Positions 44,044-53,867 are shown, counted from the first letter of the stretch. The stretch is 64,000 nucleotides of DNA from Micrococcus lacusdianchii (GCF_023155805.1 NZ_JAKNUW010000002.1:22993-86992); one strand, 5' to 3'. The notes: generated by a model not told the origin, from the sequence alone. Numbers and translations: made by a program.

Positions 44044-45348
44044 ATGAGACAGACCCGGTCCCGGGCCGCGCGAGGGGCCACGCTGGCCTCCGTGGCGGCC
44101 GCCGGGGCGCTCCTGATGGCCGGCTGCGCACCGGCGGAGGAGACCCCCACCCTCACCTGGTACACCAACCCCGACGACGGCGGCCAGGCCGAGATCGCGA
44201 AGATCTGCACGGACGCCGCGGACGGTCGGTACACGATCGAGACGTCGATGCTCCCCAACGACGCGGCGTCCCAGCGCGAGCAGCTGACCCGGCGGCTCGC
44301 GGCCGGCGACACCTCCATGGACATCATGTCCCTGGACCCGCCGTTCATCCCCGAGCTGGCCGAGCCGGGCTTCCTCGCCCCCGTGCCGCAGGACGTCCAG
44401 GAGCACGCGAAGGCGAACACGCTCGAGGGCGCGCTCGCCGGCGCGATGTGGAAGGACACCATGGTGTCCGTCCCGTTCTGGGCCAACACGCAGCTGCTCT
44501 GGTACCGCAAGTCGGTCGCGGAGGAGGCGGGCCTGGACATGTCCCAGCCCGTGACCTGGGACCAGCTCATCGAGGCCGCCCGCCAGACGGACACCGAACT
44601 CGGCGTCCAGGGCAACCGCGCCGAGTCCATGACCGTGTGGGTGAACGCCCTCGTGGAGGGCGGCGGCGAGAGCATCATCGCCGATCCCGCCGCCCCGGCG
44701 AACGAGATCCAGACCAACCTGGACTCCGAGGCCGGCCGCAAGACCGCCGAGATCATCTCCACCATCGGCAGGGAGGGCCTCGGCTCCGCCGGCCTGCCCA
44801 CGCAGGCCGAGAACGAGTCCATGCTCCTGTTCCAGGGGGACACCGGCTCCTTCATGGTCAACTGGCCGTTCGTGTGGCCGGCCACGCTGAAGGGCGCCGA
44901 GTCCGGCGCGCTGCCGGCGGACCTGCCGGAGGACATCGGCTGGGCGCTGTACCCGCAGACCATGGAGGGGCAGGAGTCCGCCCCGCCGCTGGGCGGCATC
45001 AACCTGGGCGTCGGCGCCGAGTCCGAGCACCCGGAGCTGGCGTACGACGCGGTCTCCTGCATCACCAGCGCCGAGAACCAGGCGCTGTACTTCAGGGACA
45101 ACGGCAACCCCGCCGCGGACCCGAAGGCCTACGAGGACCCGGAGGTGCTCGATCAGTACCCCATGGCCCCGCTCGTGCGTGACTCCCTGGACCAGGCGGC
45201 CCCGCGACCCCAGACCCCGTACTACAACGAGGTCTCGACGGCCATCCAGCTGAGCTTCACGCCGCCGTCGGCGGTCGACCCGGCCACCACCCCGGCCGCC
45301 ACCGACCAGTTCATCGAGGAAGTCCTGCGAGGGGAGCGTCTGCTGTGA
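44044..45348 (+). CDS. lpqY: Sugar ABC transporter lipoprotein, LpqY-like
   Basis: 434 residues. Lipoprotein signal peptide with basic n-region, hydrophobic core and lipobox LMAGC (Cys28). The mature protein is a type-1 sugar-binding fold that follows mycobacterial LpqY segment by segment: LTWYTNPDDGG, LTRRLAAGDTSMDIMSLD, FWANTQLLWYRKSV, FMVNWPFVWPATL, PLGGINLGVGAES, YPMAPLVRDSLDQAAPRPQTPYYNEVS. LpqY binds trehalose for SugABC import. Trehalose as ligand here is inference from that likeness. First gene of a four-gene operon; its TGA overlaps the sugA GTG. Confidence 0.88.
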   Translation: MRQTRSRAARGATLASVAAAGALLMAGCAPAEETPTLTWYTNPDDGGQAEIAKICTDAADGRYTIETSMLPNDAASQREQLTRRLAAGDTSMDIMSLDPPFIPELAEPGFLAPVPQDVQEHAKANTLEGALAGAMWKDTMVSVPFWANTQLLWYRKSVAEEAGLDMSQPVTWDQLIEAARQTDTELGVQGNRAESMTVWVNALVEGGGESIIADPAAPANEIQTNLDSEAGRKTAEIISTIGREGLGSAGLPTQAENESMLLFQGDTGSFMVNWPFVWPATLKGAESGALPADLPEDIGWALYPQTMEGQESAPPLGGINLGVGAESEHPELAYDAVSCITSAENQALYFRDNGNPAADPKAYEDPEVLDQYPMAPLVRDSLDQAAPRPQTPYYNEVSTAIQLSFTPPSAVDPATTPAATDQFIEEVLRGERLL

Positions 45349-46289
45349 GCACCGCCGTCGAGTCCACGCCCCGCCCGAGGGGGCGCGCGAAGTCCGCACG
45401 CGCGACGTCGGAGGCCCGCCTCGGCTGGCTGCTGGCCGGTCCCGCGTTCTTCGTGATGCTGTTCGTGGTCCTGTACCCGATCCTCCAGGCCCTGTACGAC
45501 TCCCTGTTCACGTACCGCCTCACGGCGCCGGACGACAAGCAGTTCGTGGGCCTGGCCAACTACGGGGTCATCCTCTCCGACCCGGTGTTCTGGAAGGACC
45601 TGGGCGTCACCGTGCTGATCACGGTGGTGACCGTGCTGGTCGAGCTGATCCTCGGCTTCCTCCTGGCCCTGGCCATGCACCACGCCATCAAGCAGACCCG
45701 CGGCCTGATCCGCACCATGATCCTGGTGCCGTACGGCATCATCACCGTGGTCTCCGCGTTCGCGTGGTACTACATGTTCTCGATCGACTCGGGCTTCATC
45801 AACAGCTGGTTCAGCTGGGTCCCGGGCATCACCGCGGACCTGAACTGGTTCGCCGAGGGCTCCACGGCGCTGTCCGTGATCATGCTCTCCGAGATCTGGA
45901 AGACCACGCCGTTCATCTCCCTGCTCCTGCTGGCCGGCCTGGCCCAGGTGCCGGGCGACCTCACCGAGGCCGCCGCCGTCGACGGCGCCTCCTGGTGGCA
46001 GCGCATGCGGCTGGTCATCCTGCCGAACATGAAGGCCTCCATCATGGTGGCCGTGCTGTTCCGCGCGATGGACGCGTTCCGCATCTTCGACGCCGTCTAC
46101 ATCATGACCAACGGCGCCTACGGCACCGAGGTCCTGTCCCTGCTGGCCTATCGCACGTCCATCGGCCGGCTGGAGATCGGCATGGGCTCGGCCATCTCCG
46201 TGATCCTGTTCCTGTGCGTGGCGCTGATGGCGTTCATCGCCGTGAAGGTCTTCAAGGTGGACCTGGCCGACCGAGGAGGTTCCAAGTGA
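45345..46289 (+). CDS. sugA: Sugar ABC transporter permease, SugA-like
   Basis: 314 residues, GTG start overlapping the lpqY stop by 4 bases. MalF-type permease with six helices after a basic cytoplasmic N terminus (RPRGRAKSARATSEAR); first helix LGWLLAGPAFFVMLFVVLYPI. The EAA loop reads EAAAVDGASWWQRMRLVILP, contacting the ATPase. Partner of SugB. Confidence 0.93.
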   Translation: MSTAVESTPRPRGRAKSARATSEARLGWLLAGPAFFVMLFVVLYPILQALYDSLFTYRLTAPDDKQFVGLANYGVILSDPVFWKDLGVTVLITVVTVLVELILGFLLALAMHHAIKQTRGLIRTMILVPYGIITVVSAFAWYYMFSIDSGFINSWFSWVPGITADLNWFAEGSTALSVIMLSEIWKTTPFISLLLLAGLAQVPGDLTEAAAVDGASWWQRMRLVILPNMKASIMVAVLFRAMDAFRIFDAVYIMTNGAYGTEVLSLLAYRTSIGRLEIGMGSAISVILFLCVALMAFIAVKVFKVDLADRGGSK

Positions 46290-47251
46290 GCACCGGCAAT
46301 CCCGTCCCCGCCCCGCAGGAGGCGGTGACCACGCGCCCCGGCACCGACGACCGCCACCCCGAGGCCGGCGGGTCCGTGGGCCGCCGCGACGTGGCCCCCG
46401 AGACCGCCCGCCGCGGCAAGCGCGGCCAGGGCACCCTCCTGTGGTGGATCCTGGCCCTCGTGATCGGCGTGTGGTGCCTGTTCCCGCTGTTCTCCATCTT
46501 CGCGACGTCGTTCAAGGCGCCGTCGGACCTCGCCAACGGCGCGCTGCTGCCGACCACCTGGTCGACCGAGAACTACCGGGAGATCTTCGTGGGCGACTCC
46601 CGCGAGCTCTTCCTCACCGCGCTGCGGAACTCGATCGGCATCACCGTGATCGCCACCCTGATCGCGGTGGTCCTGGCGACCCTCGCGGCCTACGCGATCG
46701 CGCGCCTGGACTTCCCGGGCAAGAAGCTCGTGCTGACCGTGTCCCTCATGGTCTCCATGTTCCCGGTGATCTCCTTGGTCACGCCGCTGTTCAACATGTG
46801 GCGCGTGCTGGGCCTGTACGACACGTGGCTCGGCCTGATCATCCCCTACCTGTCCCTCACCCTGCCGATCTCCATCTGGACGCTCGCCGCGTTCTTCAAG
46901 CAGATCCCGTGGGAGCTCGACCAGGCCGCGCAGGTGGACGGCGCCACGCCGCTGCAGGCGTTCCGCAAGGTGATCGTCCCGCTGGCCGCCCCCGGCGTGT
47001 TCACGACGGCGATCATCGCCTTCTTCATCGCCTGGAACGACTTCGTGTTCGGCATCTCGCTGACCTCCACCGAGACCGCCCGCACGGTGCCCGCCGCGCT
47101 CGCGTTCTTCACCGGCGCCTCGCAGTTCGAGTCGCCGACCGGGGCGATCTCCGCCGCGGCGATCATCGTGACCATCCCGATCGTGATCCTGGTGCTGCTC
47201 TTCCAGCGTCAGATCGTGGCCGGCCTGACCAACGGCGCGGTCAAGGGCTGA
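46286..47251 (+). CDS. sugB: Sugar ABC transporter permease, SugB-like
   Basis: 321 residues from GTG 46286, overlapping the sugA stop by 4 bases, with GAGG upstream. An N-terminal polar segment of about 50 residues precedes MalG-type helices (LLWWILALVIGVWCLFPLFSIFATSFK). EAA loop: QAAQVDGATPLQAFRKVIVPLAAPG. The C terminus (RQIVAGLTNGAVKG) is the standard MalG ending. Confidence 0.93.
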   Translation: MSTGNPVPAPQEAVTTRPGTDDRHPEAGGSVGRRDVAPETARRGKRGQGTLLWWILALVIGVWCLFPLFSIFATSFKAPSDLANGALLPTTWSTENYREIFVGDSRELFLTALRNSIGITVIATLIAVVLATLAAYAIARLDFPGKKLVLTVSLMVSMFPVISLVTPLFNMWRVLGLYDTWLGLIIPYLSLTLPISIWTLAAFFKQIPWELDQAAQVDGATPLQAFRKVIVPLAAPGVFTTAIIAFFIAWNDFVFGISLTSTETARTVPAALAFFTGASQFESPTGAISAAAIIVTIPIVILVLLFQRQIVAGLTNGAVKG

Positions 47252-47289
47252 GGCCCGCCACGCGAGACCTGAGAAAGGATCCCTGAACG

Positions 47290-48564
47290 ATGGCCTCCAT
47301 CACCCTGAACCACATCGAGAAGGTCTACGACGACGGCTACCACGCCATCCGGGACGTGAACCTGGACATCGAGGACGGCGAGTTCGTCATCCTCGTGGGG
47401 CCCTCCGGCTCCGGCAAGTCCACCCTGCTGCGCATGATCGTGGGCCTCGAGGACATCTCGGACGGCGAGCTGCTGATCGACGGGCGCCGCGTGAACGAGG
47501 CGGCCCCCAAGGACCGCAACCTCGCCATGGTGTTCCAGAACTACGCCCTCTACCCGCACCTGTCGGTGTACGAGAACATCGCGTTCCCGCTGCGCCTGTC
47601 CAAGGACTCCTCCCTCACGGAGGAGGTCATCGACCGCAAGGTGCGCGACGCCGCCCGCGTGCTCGAGCTCCAGGACCACCTGGAGCGCAAGCCCGGCAAC
47701 CTCTCCGGCGGCCAGCGCCAGCGCGTGGCCATGGGCCGCGCGATCGTCCGTGAGGCGGACGCGTTCCTCTTCGACGAGCCGCTGTCCAACCTGGACGCCA
47801 AGCTCCGCGGGCAGATGCGTGCCGAGATCTCGCAGCTGCAGCGCCGCCTGGCCACCACGTCCGTGTACGTGACCCACGATCAGACCGAGGCCATGACCCT
47901 CGGCGACCGCGTGGCCGTGCTCAAGAAGGGCGTGCTGCAGCAGGTCGCGTCTCCGCGCGAGCTCTACGAGCAGCCGCTCAACCTGTTCGTGGCCGGCTTC
48001 ATCGGCTCCCCGTCGATGAACTTTCTGCCCGTGTCCGTGCGGCAGCAGGGCGGCCAGTACGTGCTGTCCTACCCGATCGGCGACATCCCCGTGCCCGCGG
48101 AGAAGGCCCGCAAGGCCGAGGGTCGGGACATCGTGTTCATGGGCCTGCGCCCGGAGTTCTTCCAGGACGCCGAGCTGGTGGAGGACCACAAGCGGCCGAA
48201 CGGCTCCGAGTTCGAGGCCACGCTGACCCACCTGGAGTGGCTGGGCCACGAGCAGTACGGCTACATCGAGTTCGAGCCGGACCCGAAGGTGGCGGAGCTG
48301 CTGTCCGCTCTGGCGAAGGACCTCGACGCGGACGAGCTGCGCCCCGTCGTCGTGACCACCCTCTCCGCGGAGTCCACCGCCCGCCCGGGCGTGCCGACCC
48401 GCCTGTGGGTGGACACCACGCGCATCCACCTCTTCGACCCGGAGACCGGCGAGAACCTCACCCGCGACGCGGAGGCCGGTGCCGAGCTGACCCGCCGCAC
48501 CGCGGAGGCCCGCCGCCGTCAGATCGAGGCCGCGCAGGCCAGGGACGCCGCGTCCCGCGCCTGA
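47290..48564 (+). CDS. sugC: Sugar ABC transporter ATPase, SugC/UgpC-like
   Basis: 424 residues. MalK-type ATPase: Walker [10 protein letters not shown] (37-45), Q-loop [17 protein letters not shown], signature [16 protein letters not shown], Walker [18 protein letters not shown]-loop [15 protein letters not shown]-terminal TOBE/MalK regulatory region follows from about 240 ([20 protein letters not shown]). It is about 30 residues longer than typical SugC owing to a charged C-terminal helix ([24 protein letters not shown]). Ends in a strong terminator. Confidence 0.93.
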   Translation: MASITLNHIEKVYDDGYHAIRDVNLDIEDGEFVILVGPSGSGKSTLLRMIVGLEDISDGELLIDGRRVNEAAPKDRNLAMVFQNYALYPHLSVYENIAFPLRLSKDSSLTEEVIDRKVRDAARVLELQDHLERKPGNLSGGQRQRVAMGRAIVREADAFLFDEPLSNLDAKLRGQMRAEISQLQRRLATTSVYVTHDQTEAMTLGDRVAVLKKGVLQQVASPRELYEQPLNLFVAGFIGSPSMNFLPVSVRQQGGQYVLSYPIGDIPVPAEKARKAEGRDIVFMGLRPEFFQDAELVEDHKRPNGSEFEATLTHLEWLGHEQYGYIEFEPDPKVAELLSALAKDLDADELRPVVVTTLSAESTARPGVPTRLWVDTTRIHLFDPETGENLTRDAEAGAELTRRTAEARRRQIEAAQARDAASRA

Positions 48565-48578
48565 CCCGCGCCACGCGC

Positions 48579-48620
48579 ACGGGGCCCGTCCCCTCCTTCA
48601 CCGGAGGGGGCGGGCCCCGT
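48579..48620. terminator. Terminator of lpqY-sugABC operon
   Basis: 10-bp perfect outer arms (48579-48588, 48611-48620) plus an inner CCCCTCC/GGAGGGG stem. It also lies at the end of the convergent carbonic-anhydrase gene. Confidence 0.8.
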
Positions 48621-48638
48621 CGTCGTGGCGGCCGGCGG

Positions 48639-49160
48639 TCAGTCCAGCTGCGCCGCCCGGTGGGCGGCGGCGAGCTCGAGGTAGGTGCGGGCGTTGACCG
48701 TCAGGCCCGCGCGCTCCTCGTCCGTGAGCGGCCGGCGGACCGTCGCGGGCACGCCGGCCACGAGGGAGCCCTCGGGGACCTCGGTGCCCTCCAGCACGAG
48801 CGCGCCCGCGGCCACGAGGGACCCGGCACCGATCCGGGCCCCGTTCATCACGGTGGCGGACATGCCGATCAGGCAGTCGTCGCCCACGGTGGCCCCGTGC
48901 ACCACGGCGGAGTGGCCCACGGAGACGCCGGCGCCGAGGGTGCACGGGAAGTCCGCGTCCGCGTGCAGCACCACGTTGTCCTGCAGGTTGGTGCGCTCGC
49001 CCACGCGGATGGGGGCGGAGTCGCCGCGCACGGAGACCCCGTAGAACGCGGAGGAGCGCTCCGCCATCTCGACGTCGCCGGTGATCGCGGCCGTGGGGGC
49101 CAGGAAGACGGACTCGTGGACGCGGGGCGTGGCGCCCCGCACGGTGAGGATGTGTGCCAT
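48639..49160 (-). CDS. Gamma-carbonic anhydrase family protein
   Basis: 173 residues. Left-handed parallel beta-helix of hexapeptide repeats (SVRGDSAPIRVGERTNLQDNVVLHADADFPCTLGAGVSVGHSAVVHG). The three zinc ligands are present at H66, H83 and H88 with family spacing. Such proteins may hydrate CO2 or be acyl-CoA-related homologues (YrdA/PaaY). Catalytic residues beyond the histidines were not verified. Predicted leaderless. Confidence 0.9.
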   Translation of the reverse strand: MAHILTVRGATPRVHESVFLAPTAAITGDVEMAERSSAFYGVSVRGDSAPIRVGERTNLQDNVVLHADADFPCTLGAGVSVGHSAVVHGATVGDDCLIGMSATVMNGARIGAGSLVAAGALVLEGTEVPEGSLVAGVPATVRRPLTDEERAGLTVNARTYLELAAAHRAAQLD

Positions 49161-49166
49161 GCCCTC

Positions 49167-49172
49167 AGGCTA
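49167..49172 (-). promoter_or_regulatory. -10 box, leaderless start of carbonic-anhydrase gene
   Basis: TAGCCT on the minus strand, 6 bases before the ATG at 49160. It lies in the 21 bases between this gene and purU, showing the two are not simply one operon. Confidence 0.55.
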
Positions 49173-49181
49173 GGCGGGGGG

Positions 49182-50057
49182 TCAGGCGAAGACGACCGTC
49201 CGGTGTCCGTCCAGGAGCACGCGGTGCTCGGCGTGCCAGCGCACGGCCTGGACCAGGGTGGCGCCCTCCACGTCCCGGCCGCGGCGGACGAACTCCGCCA
49301 CGGTCTGGGCGTGCGTGACCGGCTGGACGGACTGCGCGATGATCGGGCCCTCGTCCAGGTCCGCCGTGACGTAGTGGGCGGTGGCGCCGATCAGCTTCAC
49401 CCCGCGTGCGTGGGCCTGGTGGTACGGCCGAGCCCCCTTGAAGGACGGCAGGAACGAGTGGTGGATGTTGATGGCCATGCCCTCCAGGTCCCGGCACAGC
49501 CCGTCCGAGAGGATCTGCATGTAGCGGGCCAGGACCACGAGGTCCACGTCGTGCTCGCGGATCAGCTCGCGCAGGCGCGCCTCCGCGGCCTCCTTGGACT
49601 GCCCCGCGGCGGGGTCGGAGGACAGGGGCACGTGGACGAACGGCACACCGTGGAACGCCGCGAGCGGCTCCAGGTCCGTGTGGTTGGAGACCACGGCCGG
49701 GATCTCGACGGCGAGCCCGCCGGTGCGCTGCTGGAACAGCAGGTCGTTGAGGGTGCGCCCGTCCTTCGAGCACATCACCAGCGTGCGCATGGGGCGGTCG
49801 GCGTCCCACACCTGCAGGTGCAGGTCGAACCGGTCGGTCGCCTGGGCCAGGGAGGCACGGATCCGCTCCAGCGGCGCGGGGGAGTCCACGGCCACCCGGA
49901 GGAAGAAGGTCCCGGTGTCGGGGGAGTGGTACTGCTGCGACTCGGTGATGTTGGCACCCTCGCCCAGCAGGGCGCCGGTCACGGCGTGCACGATCCCGGG
50001 TCGGTCCGGGCAGGAGAGGGTGAGGACGAGGCGGTGCGGCGCGGGGGCGGTCTCCAT
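49182..50057 (-). CDS. purU: Formyltetrahydrofolate deformylase
   Basis: 291 residues. N-terminal ACT domain (RLVLTLSCPDRPGIVHAVTGALLGEGANITESQQY), then a formyltransferase-like catalytic domain with VVSNHTDLEPLAAFHGVPF, LARYMQILSDGLCRD and the Asn-His-Asp region NIHHSFLPSFKGARPYHQAHARGVKLIGATAHYVTADLDEGPI. Hydrolyses 10-formyl-THF to formate and THF, balancing one-carbon units between GlyA and purine synthesis. The ACT domain senses Gly/Met in E. coli. Predicted leaderless. Confidence 0.95.
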   Translation of the reverse strand: METAPAPHRLVLTLSCPDRPGIVHAVTGALLGEGANITESQQYHSPDTGTFFLRVAVDSPAPLERIRASLAQATDRFDLHLQVWDADRPMRTLVMCSKDGRTLNDLLFQQRTGGLAVEIPAVVSNHTDLEPLAAFHGVPFVHVPLSSDPAAGQSKEAAEARLRELIREHDVDLVVLARYMQILSDGLCRDLEGMAINIHHSFLPSFKGARPYHQAHARGVKLIGATAHYVTADLDEGPIIAQSVQPVTHAQTVAEFVRRGRDVEGATLVQAVRWHAEHRVLLDGHRTVVFA

Positions 50058-50063
50058 CCGGCG

Positions 50064-50069
50064 ATGCTA
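50064..50069 (-). promoter_or_regulatory. -10 box, leaderless start of purU
   Basis: TAGCAT on the minus strand, 6 bases before the ATG at 50057. Confidence 0.6.
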
Positions 50070-50232
50070 TCGACGAGTGCGGCCCGCGGGCGGCGTACGA
50101 CCTCGCGAAGACGTGGTTGACGGCCCCCGGATGTGGGATCCTCGGGGGAGGACCGCCGGACCGGCGGCGGCGCGGCACATCCCCGGCTCGGCCGGCAGGG
50201 GCGGCGTCCGATTCACACCAGAGGAGCGCACC

Positions 50233-51492
50233 ATGCCCCAGAGCACGCTGTACTGGATCATCGGCATCATCATCGTGGTGCTCGTGATCCTCATCATCGC
50301 GACCGCCGTGCGGTCGTCGCGCCGCCGCGAGGAGGCCGTCGTCGATGCCGCCCCGCACCCCGCCGCGCAGCCGGCCGCCACCACCGCGGCCGCCACCCAG
50401 GGCGGGGCCCTGGGCGCCACGGACGACCGTCACGAGACCGCCTCCGACGTCGACGCCGACGCCCGCCGTGCGGAGCGGGCCGAGGTCCGCGAGGAGACCC
50501 CCGTGGCCGGCGCGGCCACGTTCGACGCGCAGACCGCGGAGAAGAAGCCCACCTCCGGCTCCACGGCAGCGCCGCGCCCCGCCGCTGCCTCCGACGACGT
50601 GGTCCGCTCCGACGCCGAGGCCCGTCCGGCCTCGGCCCTGTCCACGTTCGACGCGGCCGAGGTGGACCGCCGTTCGACCGAGGAGTCCGCCCCGCGCAGC
50701 GGCGCCGCCGACGCGGCGCCGCTGGGTCTGGCCGCCGCCGGTGTGGCCGGTGGCACCGGCGTGACCGTGGACGAGGCCGACGCCGGCGTCGACCTGCCGG
50801 CGCCGCTCGGCGCCCCCACCGACGCCGACCGCGCCGCGGTGCCCGGCGTGGCCGGCGGCGAGGGCGTCGCGGTGGACAAGGCCGAGGACGCGACCCCGGA
50901 GCTCTCGGAGGAGGAGGCCCTGTCCCGTCCCGTGGCGGGCCTGCCCGGCATGCCCGGACGCGTGGAGGTCACCGAGGAGCAGCGTCGTGCCGCCGAGGCG
51001 GAGACCGGGACGGCGACCCCGTCCGCAGGCCACGCCCCGTCCGACGCTCCGGCGCAGTCCGTCCCGGGCACCGCGCCGCTCACCGGCGGGGACGCCCTGA
51101 TCGAGGCGCCCGAGCACGCCCACGAGGCCCCGGAGCCGATCTACGAGACCCCGGCCTACATCCAGGACTCCACCACCGGCCAGGACCCCACGAAGGACCT
51201 GGCCGAGGGCGAGGTCTACGGCACCACGCCGCTCACCGGCGAGGACGCCGTGATCGAGGCACGCGCCGACGTCGCCGAGGCCGCGGACTCCACCGATGCC
51301 GGCCGTCCGGCCCGCTCCCGGTTCGAGGCCATCAAGGAGACCGTGGTGGACACCGCGGGGACCGTCGTCGAGAAGGCCGCCCCGGTGGCCGGCTCCGCCG
51401 CCCGCACCGTGGGCAAGGCCGCCGGCACCGTGGCCTCGACCCTCAAGGACAAGCTGGCGGACGCGCAGCGCCGCCGCTGGGGCCGCAAGTGA
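50233..51492 (+). CDS. Single-pass membrane protein, Ala/acid-rich, repeat-containing
   Basis: 419 residues from ATG 50233 (GAGGAG upstream); the open frame continues to 49594 without support. A TM helix at about 7-24 (LYWIIGIIIVVLVILIIATA) is followed by a basic RSSRRRE stop-transfer, so the long C-terminal part is cytoplasmic. Residues 35-360 are low-complexity Ala/Asp/Glu/Pro/Thr, probably disordered. Two short repeat pairs occur: GVAGGxGVxVDxA at about 170 and 205, and GTxPLTGxDAxIEA at about 279 and 330. The last 50 residues (IKETVVDTAGTVVEKAAPVAG...) form a lysine-rich amphipathic stretch resembling LEA proteins. No family recognised; role unknown. Confidence 0.75.
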   Translation: MPQSTLYWIIGIIIVVLVILIIATAVRSSRRREEAVVDAAPHPAAQPAATTAAATQGGALGATDDRHETASDVDADARRAERAEVREETPVAGAATFDAQTAEKKPTSGSTAAPRPAAASDDVVRSDAEARPASALSTFDAAEVDRRSTEESAPRSGAADAAPLGLAAAGVAGGTGVTVDEADAGVDLPAPLGAPTDADRAAVPGVAGGEGVAVDKAEDATPELSEEEALSRPVAGLPGMPGRVEVTEEQRRAAEAETGTATPSAGHAPSDAPAQSVPGTAPLTGGDALIEAPEHAHEAPEPIYETPAYIQDSTTGQDPTKDLAEGEVYGTTPLTGEDAVIEARADVAEAADSTDAGRPARSRFEAIKETVVDTAGTVVEKAAPVAGSAARTVGKAAGTVASTLKDKLADAQRRRWGRK

Positions 51493-51512
51493 CCCCGTGA
51501 GGTCCTGACCCG

Positions 51513-51553
51513 CGAGGAGGCCCCCGCAGCGTGATGCTGCGGGGGCCTCCTCG
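51513..51553 (+). terminator. 18-bp perfect hairpin terminator
   Basis: Arms 51513-51530 and 51536-51553 pair without mismatch around a 5-base loop, 20 bases after the stop of the Ala-rich membrane protein. Confidence 0.85.
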
Positions 51554-51611
51554 TGTGCGGCGAGGGGATCACGCGCCGGCCACGGGGAGGGCCGCGAGGG
51601 GCGCGCCACAC

Positions 51612-51617
51612 TAGGAT
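51612..51617 (+). promoter_or_regulatory. -10 box for glyA-folD
   Basis: TAGGAT, leader of about 45 bases; too short for a glycine riboswitch. Confidence 0.5.
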
Positions 51618-51667
51618 GAGGCCACCGACGCGGCCCGCGCCGCGGACCCCAAGCGAAGGGAACCCCC

Positions 51668-52948
51668 GTGACCCACACGCCCGACATCAACACGCTCCCG
51701 CTCTCCGAGGTGGACCCGGAGATCGCGCAGGCGCTCGCGGACGAGCTCGGCCGCCAGCGCGGCACCCTGGAGATGATCGCCTCCGAGAACTTCGTGCCGC
51801 GGGCCATCCTGCAGACGCAGGGCTCCGTGCTCACCAACAAGTACGCGGAGGGGTACCCGGGGCGTCGGTACTACGGCGGCTGCGAGTTCGTCGACGTCGC
51901 GGAGAACCTCGCCATCCAGCGCGCCAAGGACCTGTTCGGCGCCGAGCACGCCAACGTCCAGCCGCACGCCGGCGCGCAGGCCAACGTGGCCGTGATGACG
52001 GCCCTCATGGACCACGGGGACACCATGATGGGCCTGTCCCTGGCCCACGGCGGCCACCTGACCCACGGGATGAAGCTCAACTTCTCCGGCAAGAACTACA
52101 GCATCGCCGCCTACGAGGTGGACCCGGAGACCCACCGGATCGACATGGACAGGGTGCGCGAGGCCGCGAAGGCCGCCCAGCCCAAGGTGATCGTGGCCGG
52201 CTGGTCCGCGTACCCGCGCCAGCTGGACTTCGCCGCCTTCCGGGAGATCGCGGACGAGGTCGGCGCCAGGCTCTGGGTGGACATGGCCCACTTCGCCGGC
52301 CTGGTGGCCGCGGGCCTGCACCCGAACCCGGTGCCCCACGCCGACGTCGTCACCTCCACCGTGCACAAGACCCTCGCCGGTCCGCGCTCGGGCTTCATCC
52401 TCGCCAAGGAGGACCTGAAGAAGAAGATCGACTCCGCCGTGTTCCCGGGCCAGCAGGGCGGGCCGCTGATGCACGCGATCGCGGGCAAGGCCGTGGCGTT
52501 CAAGATCGCCGGCTCCGCCGACTTCAAGGAGAAGCAGGAGCGCACGCTCCAGGGCGCCCAGATCCTGGCCGAGCGCCTCACCGCGCCGGACATGGCCGAG
52601 GTGGGCGTCTCCGTGCTCACGGGCGGCACGGACGTGCACCTGGTCCTCGTGGACCTGCGCGAGTCCCAGCTGGACGGCAAGCGGGGCGAGGACATCCTGC
52701 ACGAGGTCGGCATCACCGTGAACCGCAACTCCGTGCCGTGGGACCCGCGCCCGCCGATGACCACCTCGGGCCTGCGCATCGGCACCCCGGCCCTGGCCTC
52801 CCGCGGGTTCGGCGAGGCCGAGTTCCGGGAGGTCGCCGAGATCATCGCCGCCGCCCTGAAGCCCTCGCCGGACGTCGAGGCGCTGCGCGCCCGCGTCGTG
52901 AAGCTCACCGGCGACTTCCCGCTGTACGACGGCCTCGAGGAGTGGTGA
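51668..52948 (+). CDS. glyA: Serine hydroxymethyltransferase
   Basis: 426 residues, GTG start with AAGGGAA upstream. PLP enzyme making glycine and 5,10-methylene-THF from serine and [74 protein letters not shown] with the PLP lysine in HKTL, and [17 protein letters not shown] at the end. folD follows after 7 bases, forming a one-carbon operon. Confidence 0.97.
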   Translation: MTHTPDINTLPLSEVDPEIAQALADELGRQRGTLEMIASENFVPRAILQTQGSVLTNKYAEGYPGRRYYGGCEFVDVAENLAIQRAKDLFGAEHANVQPHAGAQANVAVMTALMDHGDTMMGLSLAHGGHLTHGMKLNFSGKNYSIAAYEVDPETHRIDMDRVREAAKAAQPKVIVAGWSAYPRQLDFAAFREIADEVGARLWVDMAHFAGLVAAGLHPNPVPHADVVTSTVHKTLAGPRSGFILAKEDLKKKIDSAVFPGQQGGPLMHAIAGKAVAFKIAGSADFKEKQERTLQGAQILAERLTAPDMAEVGVSVLTGGTDVHLVLVDLRESQLDGKRGEDILHEVGITVNRNSVPWDPRPPMTTSGLRIGTPALASRGFGEAEFREVAEIIAAALKPSPDVEALRARVVKLTGDFPLYDGLEEW

Positions 52949-52955
52949 TCGGCCG

Positions 52956-53867
52956 ATGACGGCGCAGAAGCTGGACGGCAAGGCGACGGCGGCCGCCCTC
53001 AAGGCCGAATTGAAGGACCGCGTGGCGGCGCTGGCCGAGACCGGCGTACGCCCTGGCCTGGGCACCCTCCTCGTAGGCGAGGACCCGGGCTCCCGCAAGT
53101 ACGTGGCGGGCAAGCACGCGGACTGCGCCGAGGTGGGCATCGAGTCCCTCCAGCGTGAGCTGCCGGCGGACGCCACGCAGGACGAGATCCTCGCGGTGGT
53201 CCGGGAGCTGAACGAGGACCCGGCCTGCACCGGGTACATCGTGCAGCTGCCGCTGCCGAAGCACGTGGACACGCAGGCGGTGCTCGAGGCGATCGACCCC
53301 GAGAAGGACGCGGACGGCCTGCACCCCATGAACCTCGGGCGCCTGGTGGCCTCGGTGGGCGGGGAGCTGGACTCGCCGCTGCCGTGCACCCCGGCCGGCT
53401 GCGTCGAGCTGCTGCGCCGCCACGGCCTCGAGCTCGCGGGGAAGCATGTGCTGGTGATCGGTCGCGGCGTGACGATCGGCCGGCCCGCCGGCCTGGTGCT
53501 CACCCGCCGCGAGGTCAACGCCACCGTGACGCTGGCGCACACCGGCACCGAGGACCTGGACGCGCTCCTCGCGCAGGCCGACGTCGTGATCGCCGCGGCC
53601 GGCTCGGCGCACATGGTGCGCCCGGAGCAGGTCAAGGACGGCGTCATCGTGCTCGACGTGGGCGTCTCCCGCGTCGAGGGCGAGGACGGGACGGCCCGCA
53701 TCCTGGGCGACGTCGACCCGGCGGTCGCCGAGAAGGCCGCCTGGATGGCACCCAACCCGGGCGGCGTCGGGCCCATGACCCGCGTGATGCTGCTGGCCAA
53801 CGTGGTCCAGGCCGCCGAGCGCGCGGCTGCCCCGGAGGACTGGGCGGGCGAGCGGGCCCACCGCTGA
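52956..53867 (+). CDS. folD: Methylenetetrahydrofolate dehydrogenase/cyclohydrolase
   Basis: 303 residues. Converts 5,10-methylene-THF to 10-formyl-THF with [36 protein letters not shown] carries the Y-x3-K catalytic pair, [11 protein letters not shown] the family motif, [13 protein letters not shown] the substrate site, [20 protein letters not shown] the cofactor loop (GRG.TIGRP, where many have GRS.IVGKP), and [15 protein letters not shown] the C-terminal signature. Directly behind glyA. Confidence 0.97.
   Translation: MTAQKLDGKATAAALKAELKDRVAALAETGVRPGLGTLLVGEDPGSRKYVAGKHADCAEVGIESLQRELPADATQDEILAVVRELNEDPACTGYIVQLPLPKHVDTQAVLEAIDPEKDADGLHPMNLGRLVASVGGELDSPLPCTPAGCVELLRRHGLELAGKHVLVIGRGVTIGRPAGLVLTRREVNATVTLAHTGTEDLDALLAQADVVIAAAGSAHMVRPEQVKDGVIVLDVGVSRVEGEDGTARILGDVDPAVAEKAAWMAPNPGGVGPMTRVMLLANVVQAAERAAAPEDWAGERAHR

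Noticed and set aside
49594..50232. N-terminal extension of the Ala-rich membrane protein
   Set aside because: The frame is open but lies antisense to purU; ATG 50233 has a good ribosome site and places the TM helix at the N terminus.
51600..51667. Glycine or other riboswitch in the glyA leader
   Set aside because: Predicted leader is about 45 bases, too short, with no conserved riboswitch core.
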